DNA of 64,000 nucleotides from CBDBKE01 sp965218055 (lineage in GTDB: Bacteria; Acidobacteriota; Terriglobia; JAJPHL01; JAPKYU01), in the NCBI GenBank assembly GCA_965218055.1, contig CBDCKA010000001.1:62001-126000 (forward strand). Direction: 5' to 3'. The translations under genes and the position numbers were made by a program. Under the pieces are notes generated by a model. It was not told the DNA's origin and did not search any database. It saw only the letters and a list, made by a program, of their open reading frames with translations. Shown piece by piece: positions 34,901-43,494 of this stretch (the first letter of the stretch is position 1; each line of letters opens with the position of its first letter).

Positions 34901-35355
34901 AGCCCAAGGACTACCGAAAGTTGCATCAGGGGCCTCTCGACGGAAATGGCCGGCGCAGCATCTACCTGAAAGTCACCCGCCATGAGGGAGCGCGGTTTCT
35001 CGAGATTTTCGATTTCCCCAATCCGATGATGGCGCGGGGAACCCGCGACGTGACGAACGTGCCGCCACAGGCCCTGGCCCTGATGAACGATCCCTTCGTG
35101 GTCGACCAGGCGGGTGTCTGGGCGGACCGCCTCCTGGCCCGGACCGCGTCCGTTGAGGCGCGCATCGAGGCAATGTTCCGCGCCTCGTTAGGACGGCTTC
35201 CAGATGCTGCTGAAGCCGAGAGATTCCGTAAACTCGCCAAAGAGCTGGCAAACCAACATAAGGTGGAGGAAGATAAGGTGCTTGAGAACCGGGACGTCTG
35301 GAAAGACGTGGCTCATGCAATATTCAACTTGAAGGAATTTTTGTATACTCGGTAG
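31949..35355 (+). CDS. PSD1 cytochrome-like / DUF1549 / DUF1553 protein, one frameshift
   Basis: A large exported protein of the PSD1 family, abundant in Planctomycetes, Verrucomicrobia and Acidobacteria. After a signal segment (AALAPLLLFLVARSAPVADA), the c-type-like heme motif CFSCH lies near residue 72 in a PSD1 cytochrome domain. DUF1549 follows (about 180-390) and DUF1553 is at the C-terminus (MVNRVWQHVFGRGLVGTADDFG). The frame breaks near 33537: RYADQGRSE continues as AAFNRENFRPFGDLHLGGFGGW in another frame, repaired by one base after GAG. Read through, the protein has about 1135 residues, normal for the family. It is followed after 19 bases by the DUF1501 gene, its standard partner. Biochemical function is unknown; polysaccharide degradation is often suggested. 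Confidence 0.92.
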
Positions 35356-35374
35356 ACACAGCAGGGGAGCGGCA

Positions 35375-36820
35375 ATGCCGACGAAGAAGGATGAGCACGG
35401 CGGGTGCCCCGGATGCCTTCAAACTCCGCTCACGCGCAGGGACGCCCTAAAAGTTGCCTCGAACGGATTTGGCATGCTGGCGCTGTCGGCCCTGATGGCT
35501 GACGAGACCTACGCGGGTCTCGCCAATCACAAGGGACCGCACTTTGCGCCCAAGGCCAAGAACATCCTCTTCTTGTACATGCCAGGCGCGGTCTCCCACA
35601 TCGACACCTTCGATCCCAAGCCCAAGCTGGAGGAACTGGACGGGAAGTTGTTCGACGGCTTCTTCCAGACTGGGGCCGAGCGGCTGACTGGTCGCAAGTG
35701 GATGAAGAGCCCCTGGAAGTTCACTGAGTACGGCCAGGCCCGGATACCAGTCAGCGAGTTGTTTCCCCACATCGCCACCTGCGTCGATGATCTCGCTATT
35801 GTCCGCTCCATGGTCTCGGGTTTCCCCCTGCATCCCCGAGCCAACCTGCTCATGCACACCGGATACAACAGGGGTGGTTACCCCAGCCTTGGTTCTTGGA
35901 TCAGCTACGCCTTGGGAAGCGAGAACGAAAACCTTCCCGGCTACGTTTTGCTGCACGCGGGCGCGGTTCCCCCTGGGGGACTTGAAAACTTCTCCAACGG
36001 CTTCCTGCCCGCCTTGCACCAGGCGATGCCCGTGCAGGCCGAGGGAAAACCGGTCGAAAACCTGGAGCCGTCCGACGAAGAACCCGGGGTGCAGCGCGCC
36101 AAGCTGGACGCTGTGCTCCAGCAAGATCGTCAGTTCCTTGCTTCCCTCGGCTCCGATGACGCCATCGAGGCCGCCATCCGCAATTACGAGATGGCCTACA
36201 AGATGCAGTCGCTCGTTCCTGATGTTCTGAACCTCGACAAAGAGAGCGAAGCGACCAAGCGCCTCTACGGGCTCGACGCTTCAGACAAGAATAAGCGATT
36301 CTACGGGCTCCAGTGCCTTCGGGCCCGCAGGCTCATCGAGGCCGGCGTCCGCTTCGTCGAAATCACCTGCCCGGAAGTTTATGGCCGCGACAACGGGACC
36401 TGGGACCAGCACAAATACCTGAAGAAGGGGCATGAAGGCAACGCCCTCATGACGGATCAGGGCGTGGCGGCGCTGCTGAAGGATCTGAAGGCGAGAGGCA
36501 TGTTGCAAGAGACGCTGGTCGTCTGGGCAACCGAGTTCGGACGCACTCCGCATACCGGTAACGGCCATGGCCGCGATCACCACGAGACCGCCTTCTCGAT
36601 CTGGATGGCGGGCGGCGGCGTCAAGGGCGGCACCATCCACGGCGCCACCGATGAGACCGGAATGTTCGCGATCGAGAAGATCACCGCCGTCCACGACGTA
36701 CATGCCACCATCCTTCACCTGCTCGGTCTCGATCACAAGCGACTCACCTACCGTTTCGGCGGCCGCGATGTCAGCCTCACCGATGTGCACGGGCGCGTCG
36801 TTGGCGAGATTCTGAGCTGA
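35375..36820 (+). CDS. DUF1501 family exported protein
   Basis: A 481-residue DUF1501 protein, a sulfatase/alkaline-phosphatase-fold family. It has a twin-arginine signal near the N-terminus, LTRRDALKVASNGFGMLALSALMA. Family segments include FLYMPGAVSHIDTFDPKP (near 70), GRKWMKSPWKF, VSELFPHIATCVDDLAIVRSM, YPSLGSWISYALGSEN, TWDQHKYLKKGHEGNALMTDQGVAALLKDL and EFGRTPHTGNGHGRDHHETAFSIWMAGGG. The C-terminal YRFGGRDVSLTDVHG is typical. It is cotranscribed with the PSD1 gene and is exported by the Tat system encoded nearby. The exact reaction is not established. Confidence 0.94.
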   Translation: MPTKKDEHGGCPGCLQTPLTRRDALKVASNGFGMLALSALMADETYAGLANHKGPHFAPKAKNILFLYMPGAVSHIDTFDPKPKLEELDGKLFDGFFQTGAERLTGRKWMKSPWKFTEYGQARIPVSELFPHIATCVDDLAIVRSMVSGFPLHPRANLLMHTGYNRGGYPSLGSWISYALGSENENLPGYVLLHAGAVPPGGLENFSNGFLPALHQAMPVQAEGKPVENLEPSDEEPGVQRAKLDAVLQQDRQFLASLGSDDAIEAAIRNYEMAYKMQSLVPDVLNLDKESEATKRLYGLDASDKNKRFYGLQCLRARRLIEAGVRFVEITCPEVYGRDNGTWDQHKYLKKGHEGNALMTDQGVAALLKDLKARGMLQETLVVWATEFGRTPHTGNGHGRDHHETAFSIWMAGGGVKGGTIHGATDETGMFAIEKITAVHDVHATILHLLGLDHKRLTYRFGGRDVSLTDVHGRVVGEILS

Positions 36821-36841
36821 ACCAGTTCGCGGCGCCGCCGG

Positions 36842-38032
36842 CTACTCAGAGCTTTCCGATTTCGTCACCTTACTCGGACTGCCGGGCGGCCGGGGTGGCT
36901 CCGGCTCCGCCTGCAGCACAGCCGCGGCAAAACTCAACAAGTCGCCCTTCGCGCGCGCCACTTCCATGAGACGTCGGTGATCCCCGGCCAACTGGCACAG
37001 TTGGAGAACCGAGGGACAGGCAATCTGGGAAGGATCGTGGTCGCGAAGGTAGGCGAGCGAAACTTCGATCGCATCGTCATAGCGCCCAAGGCGAGCCAAT
37101 AACCCAACCAAAGCCTGCGCGGGCCGGCTGTCTTCTTGTGGATCCGCCTGGGCAGCCTTCTTTCGAAAATGCGTAATCGCGGAATCCAGGTCATCGCCCA
37201 GCAGAGCCCGCAGGTAAAAGGCGTGGTCCCGATACAAGTTTTCGAATGGTGGTTCGCTGCGGTACCGAAACATCGGCGACAGGCGATCTCCGTATTCTGC
37301 CAACTCCAGCGCGAGCGAAAGAGTTTCTCGGTCGTCCAGCTCAAGGGTCGACGGGAGGATGGAGGCAAGGTGCGTCGAGTCGATATAACTGCTGTATTCC
37401 CCAAACAGCCAGTCGCGCCCTGCCGTCAGGTCGGTCACGCTGTTCGTGTCCGGACTTTGGCCCTCCTGCTCGGCGATCACCCGTTTGAGGTTCCCGAGCA
37501 GATCCGCGTGCAGGCTCCGGACCAGCATGCGAATACAGTCCTGCCTGCCCACAGGGCCTGGGTACTGCCCCAACATGGTGATCGCCCTGCAGATTCCGAA
37601 ATTCTCAAGGAGCAGCTCGAACCCCTTCCGGGGGTGAACTTGTTCGAAGAAAGCAATCTCGATGATCCGGTCCAGCCCTTCGCTGGGTGAAACTTGCTCG
37701 ATGGCCGCAGCCACCGGCCCCGGCTCACCGATGGCACGAAAATAGGGCCACGCCCTTGCGATGTCGCCGTCGGCCAGGAAAAGATGCCCTGCCTCCCGGG
37801 CTGCCTGAACCAAGGTCGTCTCATAAGCGCGTGCCTTCTGTTCCGGCATCTCGGGTGTTTCCACTTCAATCAGTGGCAGGCCGAGTTCGTGGCGCTTTTT
37901 CATGCGCCGTGCCTCAAACAGCAGGGGATAGTTCTTCTCGCGGCAAAATTCGTCTGCCAGTAAGTCAAAACCGGCTTCCGGGCCATCCGATCGCAGGATC
38001 TGTTGGACCCGCTCGAATAGGTCTTGCGTCAT
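36842..38032 (-). CDS. TPR-like helical repeat protein, function unknown
   Basis: A 396-residue soluble, helical protein starting at the ATG at 38032 (MTQDLFERVQQIL). An upstream in-frame ATG (38107) adds an unlikely leader. Repeated helix pairs such as AQALVGLLARLGRYDDAIEVSLAYLRDHDPSQ and the LFEARRMKKRHELGLPLI segment suggest tetratricopeptide-like repeats. No signal peptide or catalytic motif is visible. It converges with the DUF1501 gene, 21 bases away. It is read away from otsB, which lies 79 bases upstream. A scaffold role for the PSD1/DUF1501 module is only a guess from position. Confidence 0.75.
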   Translation of the reverse strand: MTQDLFERVQQILRSDGPEAGFDLLADEFCREKNYPLLFEARRMKKRHELGLPLIEVETPEMPEQKARAYETTLVQAAREAGHLFLADGDIARAWPYFRAIGEPGPVAAAIEQVSPSEGLDRIIEIAFFEQVHPRKGFELLLENFGICRAITMLGQYPGPVGRQDCIRMLVRSLHADLLGNLKRVIAEQEGQSPDTNSVTDLTAGRDWLFGEYSSYIDSTHLASILPSTLELDDRETLSLALELAEYGDRLSPMFRYRSEPPFENLYRDHAFYLRALLGDDLDSAITHFRKKAAQADPQEDSRPAQALVGLLARLGRYDDAIEVSLAYLRDHDPSQIACPSVLQLCQLAGDHRRLMEVARAKGDLLSFAAAVLQAEPEPPRPPGSPSKVTKSESSE

Positions 38033-38111
38033 CGGAAGATTCTCTCTGTTCCAACAGAGACGATGAGAGACTACCACATGAGAGCGGATGCGAATACGAG
38101 TGACCACGAGT

Positions 38112-39029
38112 TCATCGGGAGTCCTTCCCCAATATCGATGTGAGCATTTGAAGAAAGTGTCTCACCTGATCCACGTTCTCGAGGGCATACCGGGCTGCAG
38201 TCCGGCGGGGCCCGTTCCGGACGACGATCGCCACCCCACCCGCCGCGAGTGCCCTGAATGCATCCTCGTCCGTTACGTCATCGCCGATATAGATGGGGAG
38301 AACGTCCGGCCGATTCAGTCCTAGATTCTCCAGCAACCAAAGGACCGTCTTGCCCTTGTCCCAATCGACTCTTGGCTGCACGTCATACACTTTTTTGCCG
38401 CATAGCTTGCGCAGCTCGGGGTGACGAGCCAACAACTGGTCGACCGCATCCTCCACCACGCGTTCGCTTCCTTCTCTAACGTTTCGGTAATGGACCGCGA
38501 CGGAGAACTTCTTGCGTTCCACGAGAGCGCCGGCAATCTTCCCCAGCCGTTCGCGTAGCTCTTTCTCGGCACTGTCGAGCAGCGGGAGCAACTCGGTGGC
38601 CTGTTCCTTCTTAAGAGGCGAGTCTTTAGGCCCCGCGATCTCAAAGCCATGACTGCCTGCGTAGAAAATCTCCTGTAGGCGCACCAGCCGTTTGACGTCG
38701 TCGAGATCTCTTCCACTTACGATTGCTACCACGCACCGTCTTGCGAGTTCGCCGACAGTATTGCGCATGGTCTCGGAGAGCACTGCCCGATCAGGATGGT
38801 CCACAATTGGCGCCAGCGTCCCGTCGTAATCAAGAAACACGGCGGTACGCTTGCCGCGCAAGTTGCCTGCAATCTCCTCAATACAGTCGGTCGCGGAGGG
38901 AAGATCTTCCGTATTCGGATCTGAGCTGGCGGCTATGTCCGACACAACGACTTCCGACAGATCATTGACCGCCACATGGTCTCTGAGAGTCAGCAGCGGG
39001 CGGTAGAACAATTGCCTATGCCGAGGCAT
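38112..39029 (-). CDS. otsB: Trehalose-6-phosphate phosphatase
   Basis: HAD-family phosphatase that converts trehalose 6-phosphate to trehalose. The DxDxT motif FLDYDGTLAPIVDHPDRA is near residue 65, followed by VAIVSGRDLDDVKRL and the cap region. The Lys/Asp loop is VDWDKGKTVLWLLENLG and motif III is IYIGDDVTDEDAFRAL, all diagnostic for OtsB. The first 50 residues are not conserved and a later start is possible. No otsA (trehalose-phosphate synthase) is adjacent. glgA nearby shows that glycogen-type glucan metabolism also exists. It is probably a desiccation or osmotic-stress function. Confidence 0.93.
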   Translation of the reverse strand: MPRHRQLFYRPLLTLRDHVAVNDLSEVVVSDIAASSDPNTEDLPSATDCIEEIAGNLRGKRTAVFLDYDGTLAPIVDHPDRAVLSETMRNTVGELARRCVVAIVSGRDLDDVKRLVRLQEIFYAGSHGFEIAGPKDSPLKKEQATELLPLLDSAEKELRERLGKIAGALVERKKFSVAVHYRNVREGSERVVEDAVDQLLARHPELRKLCGKKVYDVQPRVDWDKGKTVLWLLENLGLNRPDVLPIYIGDDVTDEDAFRALAAGGVAIVVRNGPRRTAARYALENVDQVRHFLQMLTSILGKDSR

Positions 39030-39109
39030 GTTCCGTTAAGTGTTCCCACAGCTTGCAGCAGCGTGCAGCAGTTGGGAGCCACTCTTGGCCTGCAAGTGAC
39101 TGAAAGCAA

Positions 39110-39185
39110 TGGTGGACGTGAGGGGATTCGAACCCCTGACCTCAGCGTTGCGAACGCCGCGCTCTCCCAGCTGAGCTACACGCCC
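39110..39185 (-). tRNA. tRNA-Ala(CGC)
   Basis: A 76-nt cloverleaf on the minus strand. The acceptor stem GGGCGTG pairs with CACGTCC (one G-T), followed by the discriminator A and an encoded CCA. The D-arm is GCTC/GAGC, the anticodon arm CGGCG/CGCCG with loop TTCGCAA (anticodon CGC, reading GCG), and the T-arm AGGGG/CCCCT with TTCGAAT. All stems are sound. Confidence 0.97.
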
Positions 39186-39302
39186 AATCTGGCCTTTGCG
39201 CGCAACAGTATAACACGCGCAGGCGAGACCGTCCCGCGTGGCGCCGTTTGCCGGCCCAAGAGATGGGGCGGAACGCTGTTCCCAACTCTTCTGACGATCT
39301 TT

Positions 39303-39635
39303 TTACGTATTGACGTACTGGCCGATTGCTTTTTCCAGCACCGACCTGGGCTGGGCACCCACCAGTTGCTCGCGGATTTCGCCATCCTGGAACAGCAACA
39401 GGGTGGGGATGCCTTGAATTCTGTAACGCGAAGCTGTGGCCACGTTCTCGTCCACATTGAGCTTGGCGACCTTAACTTTACCTGCGTATTCCTCAGCCAA
39501 GGCCTCGACCGTGGGCCCCAAGACTCGGCAGGGCCCACACCATTCGGCCCAAAAATCCACCAGGACCGGGATTTTGGCTTGCAGCACTTCGGTGTCAAAA
39601 TTCTGGTCAGTGACTTCTACTGTATTGGATGCCAT
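39303..39635 (-). CDS. trxA: Thioredoxin
   Basis: A 110-residue thioredoxin with the active site WAEWCGPCRVLGP (near residue 30), the cis-Pro segment GIPTLLLFQDGE (near 75), and the buried Asp in PVLVDFWA. The length is standard for a cytoplasmic disulfide reductase. A GGAGGAG box directly precedes the ATG, and a TATAGT -10-like element lies just upstream. No thioredoxin reductase is nearby. Confidence 0.97.
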   Translation of the reverse strand: MASNTVEVTDQNFDTEVLQAKIPVLVDFWAEWCGPCRVLGPTVEALAEEYAGKVKVAKLNVDENVATASRYRIQGIPTLLLFQDGEIREQLVGAQPRSVLEKAIGQYVNT

Positions 39636-39703
39636 TTCTCCTCCACACTATATCAGATGACCGGCGCCGGGAAAAGTCGCACCGGCTTTGCTGCCAGGGG
39701 AGT

Positions 39704-41167
39704 TCAGCCAGTGGCCCTCCGTTCGACGCGGGCAATCTTCTCGTAGACGGCGACATACTCTCTGGCCGAACCGTCCCAGGAAAAGTCCTTCTTCATGCCA
39801 TTCCGCATGAGACGTTGCCAGCCGGTCCGGTTCCGGTAAGCCCGAAGCGCCCGCCGCACCGTCTGCAGCAGGGCCTGCCCAGAGTATAAATGAAATTTGA
39901 AGCCTGTGCTGGTGCTGTCACGAGGGCCATAGGCCTCGATGGTGTCGTCCAGGCCGCCCGTGGCGCGCACTATGGGGACGGTCCCGTATTTGAGGCTGTA
40001 AATCTGGCTCAGGCCGCCGGGCTCGTAATGGGAGGGCATCAGGAACATGTCCGCGCCCGCTTCAATTTTATGGGCCAGAACGTCGTCGTAGGCGATCCGC
40101 ACGGCGATCTTGTGCGAGTACTGCCGGGCCAAGCGGCGGAACAGAGTCTCGTATTGCTCCTCCCCGGCTCCTAGAGCGACCAGATAGAAGTCCTCCAGGA
40201 CGAGGGCCTCGGCTACCTCGGCAATCAGATCAGCCCCTTTCTGTTCTGTAAAGCGCGAGACGATGCCGATCAGCGGCCGATCCAGGTTTTCCGAGGGCAA
40301 CTGGAATTCGTTCAGCAGGTCTTTCTTGCACGTGCGCTTGCCGCTGAGGTCTTCAGGGGTGTAGCTGGCGGCAATGTAGGGGTCGGTGGCCGGATTCCAC
40401 ACCGTGTAATCCACACCGTTCAGGATCCCCACGAGCGAGCCCGACCGGGAACGCAATACGCCCTCCAGCCCGTGGCCGTACTCAGCGGTCTGAATCTCGG
40501 CAGCGTAGGCTTTGCTGACGGTGTTCAGGAAGTCAGCGCAGAGCAGCGCCCCCTTGAGGAAGTTCACCTTGCCGTAAAACTCGAGGCCGTCCGTGGTAAA
40601 CACGTCCCAGCCCAGGCCGATCCGCTCCACCACCTCGGCGGGAAACTGCCCCTGGTAGCCCAGGTTGTGGATGGTAAACAAGGTGGCGGCGTTTTTCAGC
40701 GCCGCATCCTCGGCGTAGGCCGCTTTCAACAATACCGGAACCAGGGCCGTCTGCCAATCGTGGCAATGCAACACGTCGGCCGGGAACAGCAGCTTGGCCG
40801 TCTCCAGTACGGCGCGGGAAAACAGCGCGAAGCGCTCGGCGTTGTCCGGGTAGTCGCCGGCTTCGGAGGTGCCATAAAGGGCGGGCCGGTCAAAGTATGG
40901 CGGGTAGTCAATGAAGAATGTGCGGAGACCATCCTTAGGGGGACTTTCCAGCACCGCAGGAAAGTGCAGTTCCCTTCCTAACGGGATCGTCAGGCTGCGC
41001 AACACGGGGCGCAGCGCGTCCAGGGGTGTGGTGCGGTGGCGGGGAAGAACAACGGCCACTTTGTGCCCCAGGCGGACAATCGCCTGGGGCAAAGCCCCGA
41101 TCACATCGGCTAATCCACCAGTCTTGGAAAACGGCACCCCCTCCGAGGCGGCAATCAGGATGCGCAT
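39704..41167 (-). CDS. glgA: Glycogen (starch) synthase, ADP-glucose type
   Basis: GT5 glycosyltransferase that elongates alpha-1,4-glucan from ADP-glucose. From the ATG at 41167 it has 487 residues. The ADP-glucose loop SKTGGLADVIGALPQAI is near residue 14, with HCHDWQTALVPVLLK near 130, TIHNLGYQGQFP near 158, the GIVSRFTEQKGADL motif near 280, and the catalytic-loop PSHYEPGGLSQIYSLKYGTVPIVRATGGLDDT near 370-400. An upstream in-frame GTG-type start is not supported. Other glg genes are not in the window. Confidence 0.97.
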   Translation of the reverse strand: MRILIAASEGVPFSKTGGLADVIGALPQAIVRLGHKVAVVLPRHRTTPLDALRPVLRSLTIPLGRELHFPAVLESPPKDGLRTFFIDYPPYFDRPALYGTSEAGDYPDNAERFALFSRAVLETAKLLFPADVLHCHDWQTALVPVLLKAAYAEDAALKNAATLFTIHNLGYQGQFPAEVVERIGLGWDVFTTDGLEFYGKVNFLKGALLCADFLNTVSKAYAAEIQTAEYGHGLEGVLRSRSGSLVGILNGVDYTVWNPATDPYIAASYTPEDLSGKRTCKKDLLNEFQLPSENLDRPLIGIVSRFTEQKGADLIAEVAEALVLEDFYLVALGAGEEQYETLFRRLARQYSHKIAVRIAYDDVLAHKIEAGADMFLMPSHYEPGGLSQIYSLKYGTVPIVRATGGLDDTIEAYGPRDSTSTGFKFHLYSGQALLQTVRRALRAYRNRTGWQRLMRNGMKKDFSWDGSAREYVAVYEKIARVERRATG

Positions 41168-41273
41168 CTGCAGTTGTTCCCACGGACCCACACGAACCCG
41201 ACACTGTACCACAGGTCCGCGGCGACACACTCTTAGGTCTCCGGCTTGACCCAGCCGTGATCAAATAGCAGAA

Positions 41274-42062
41274 ATGGGCCGCACTCTTGGACAGCATTTT
41301 CTGGCCGACCACCGTGTCCGACGGCGGATCGTGGACGCGCTGCGCCTCCGGCAGGAGCAGCTGGTGGTGGAAATCGGCGCCGGTCGCGGCGCCCTGACCA
41401 AGCTGCTGGCCGAGCGCGCCGGCCGGGTGGCGGCGATTGAGGTAGATCCCCGCCTGGCGGCCTTGCTGCGGAAACAATTTGCCCAGCAACCGCGGGTCCG
41501 CGTGGTGGAGGCCGATATCCTGAAACTGCCGCTGCCTTCCCTGGTGTCCGAGCTGGGTTATGCACGCGCCCACGCGGTGGGCAATCTTCCCTACTACATC
41601 ACCTCCCCCATCCTGATGCGGCTGTTTGCTTGCGCTGACTGGCTGGAGCAAATCGTCGTGATGGTCCAACGGGAGGTGGCCGAACGCCTCACGGCTGGCC
41701 CAGGCGGCCGCGACTATGGCTTGCTCTCGGTAACCACCCAATACCATACGCATCCCGAACTGCTATTTCACATCCGCCCCGGTGCGTTTCGTCCGCCGCC
41801 TAAGGTGGAATCGGCGCTGGTGCGCATGGTCGTAGCCCGTCGCGACGCGGAACTCCGCATTGACGACCGGCGGGGGTTCTTCGCCTTCGTGCGTACCTGC
41901 TTCCAGCAGAAGCGAAAAACACTGCGCAACAACCTGAAGGGCCGTTACCCGGCCGAGCAGATCAGCAGTGCTTTGGAGGCTCTGGGGCAGGGTTCAAGTA
42001 CCCGGGCGGAAACGCTAAGCCTGGCCCAATTTGCCACCCTGTACAAAGTGCTCGACCGCTGA
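41274..42062 (+). CDS. rsmA: 16S rRNA dimethyladenosine transferase
   Basis: KsgA/RsmA methylates two adjacent adenosines near the 3' end of 16S rRNA during small-subunit assembly. The 262-residue protein opens with LGQHFLADHRVRRRIVDAL. SAM motif I is VEIGAGRGALTKLLAE near residue 32 and the catalytic motif IV is GNLPYYITSPIL near 103. The C-terminal helical domain has RTCFQQKRKTLRNNLKG, typical of the family. It is divergent from glgA and converges with argJ. Confidence 0.97.
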   Translation: MGRTLGQHFLADHRVRRRIVDALRLRQEQLVVEIGAGRGALTKLLAERAGRVAAIEVDPRLAALLRKQFAQQPRVRVVEADILKLPLPSLVSELGYARAHAVGNLPYYITSPILMRLFACADWLEQIVVMVQREVAERLTAGPGGRDYGLLSVTTQYHTHPELLFHIRPGAFRPPPKVESALVRMVVARRDAELRIDDRRGFFAFVRTCFQQKRKTLRNNLKGRYPAEQISSALEALGQGSSTRAETLSLAQFATLYKVLDR

Positions 42063-42084
42063 TCGCGCTTTCTGCCGCCTGTCT

Positions 42085-43281
42085 TCAAGTGCGGTAGCTG
42101 GCGTTGATGTGAACGTACTGCTCAGTGAGATCGCAGCTCCAGAAGCGCACGCGGGCGCGGCCCCGTCCCACATCCAGGCGGATCGCAACATGGCGAGCCG
42201 CCTTTAGGGCGGCCTGCAGGGCCGCTTCATCAAACAGGGCGGCCTGGCCACGGCGGCAAACCGTGGTGCCATTCATGGAGATCAGCACCCGGGCTGGGTC
42301 CAGCGGCGCGCCGGAGGCGCCGGCGGCGGACAAGATGCGTCCCCAGTTCGGGTCGCCGCCGGCAAGTGCTGTTTTCACCAGGGCAGAGTTGGCCACAGCA
42401 CGGGCGATCAGCTCGGCTTCCCTTTCCGTGCGCGCTCCGCTCACCTGGATTTCGACCAGGCGTTGTGCTCCTTCTCCGTCGGCGGCGACCGCTTTCGCCA
42501 GTTCCGCCATAGTCGCCTCGAGGGCCTCGGCCAGGCGTTGCTCCGGAACCGGTCCGGCGCTGCCGTTGGCCAGCACGAACACGGTGTCGTTGGTGGACGT
42601 GTCCCCATCCACCGAAATGCGGTTGAAGGTACGAGCCACGGCGGTGGTGGTCAGCCGCCGCAGTTTTGGCACCGGTAGCGCCGCGTCGGTCACCACAAAC
42701 GCCAGCATGGTCGCCATCCGCGGGTGAATCATCCCTGCCCCCTTGGCCATTCCCAACAGGCGAACCTGGTCACGGCCCGCGCGCCCGGAAACTTGCCGGA
42801 ACGCCAGCTTGGGCCGCGTATCGGTAGTCAGGATGGCTGAGGCAACCTCTCCGAACCGCTCCGGCGCCAGCTGTTGGACCACACGGGGCAGCGCGTTCGG
42901 AATGCGATCTTCTTCCAGTCGCGCGCCGATGACTCCCGTCGAGGCGACCAGCACCTGCGACGGGTGAATGCCCAGCAAGTGAGCTGCGGCCGCAGTGGAG
43001 CGTTCGGCCACCCGCTGCTCATTGGGAGTGGCACAGTTGGCGTTGCCCGCGTTAGCGACGACCGCCCGGGCGATCCCGCCGCTGGCGCGCAAGTGCGCCC
43101 TGGAGAGCAACACGGGAGCCGCCATCACCCGGTTGGTGGTGAAGACACCGGCGGCCGTGGCAGGCCGGTCGGACACGATCAGGGCCAGGTCTCGGCCATC
43201 GTCCTGGCGGATCCCGGCCGAGGTGGCCGCGAATCGGAAGCCCTGCGGCGCGAGCGCAATCTGGGACTCTTCAGCTTTCAC
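42085..43281 (-). CDS. argJ: Bifunctional glutamate N-acetyltransferase ArgJ
   Basis: Ornithine acetyltransferase of the cyclic arginine pathway, possibly also N-acetylglutamate synthase. The 398-residue precursor carries the autoproteolysis region KGAGMIHPRMATMLAFVVTDA (near residue 180-200), where cleavage occurs before the Thr of ATM. Other motifs are VVANAGNANCAT, VASTGVIGARL, SVDGDTSTNDTVFVLANG, GDPNWGRILSAAG, and a C-terminal YVHINASYRT. It is intact. No other arg genes lie nearby. Confidence 0.97.
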   Translation of the reverse strand: MKAEESQIALAPQGFRFAATSAGIRQDDGRDLALIVSDRPATAAGVFTTNRVMAAPVLLSRAHLRASGGIARAVVANAGNANCATPNEQRVAERSTAAAAHLLGIHPSQVLVASTGVIGARLEEDRIPNALPRVVQQLAPERFGEVASAILTTDTRPKLAFRQVSGRAGRDQVRLLGMAKGAGMIHPRMATMLAFVVTDAALPVPKLRRLTTTAVARTFNRISVDGDTSTNDTVFVLANGSAGPVPEQRLAEALEATMAELAKAVAADGEGAQRLVEIQVSGARTEREAELIARAVANSALVKTALAGGDPNWGRILSAAGASGAPLDPARVLISMNGTTVCRRGQAALFDEAALQAALKAARHVAIRLDVGRGRARVRFWSCDLTEQYVHINASYRT

Positions 43282-43494
43282 CGTTTGCCCAACGACTTGC
43301 CCAACGACGGCTCAGGTAACATGGCCTGGACCGCGGAAACTCGCTCCATCTCCGGCTGGTAAGCGGCCGCGGGTCTCTCGGTGGCAAGCATTCCACCGCA
43401 GAGGCACGCGGAGAACGCGGAACGAGCAGGTCAGTGTAGCACGCTGCCGCATCCCTCCGGCCCGCGCCCTTCCTCATGTGCTAGGATGAAACGC

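Noticed and set aside
38976..39746. 256-codon plus-strand frame with EGIRTPDLSVANAALSQLSY
   Set aside because: This is the antisense of tRNA-Ala followed by the antisense of trxA, not a gene.
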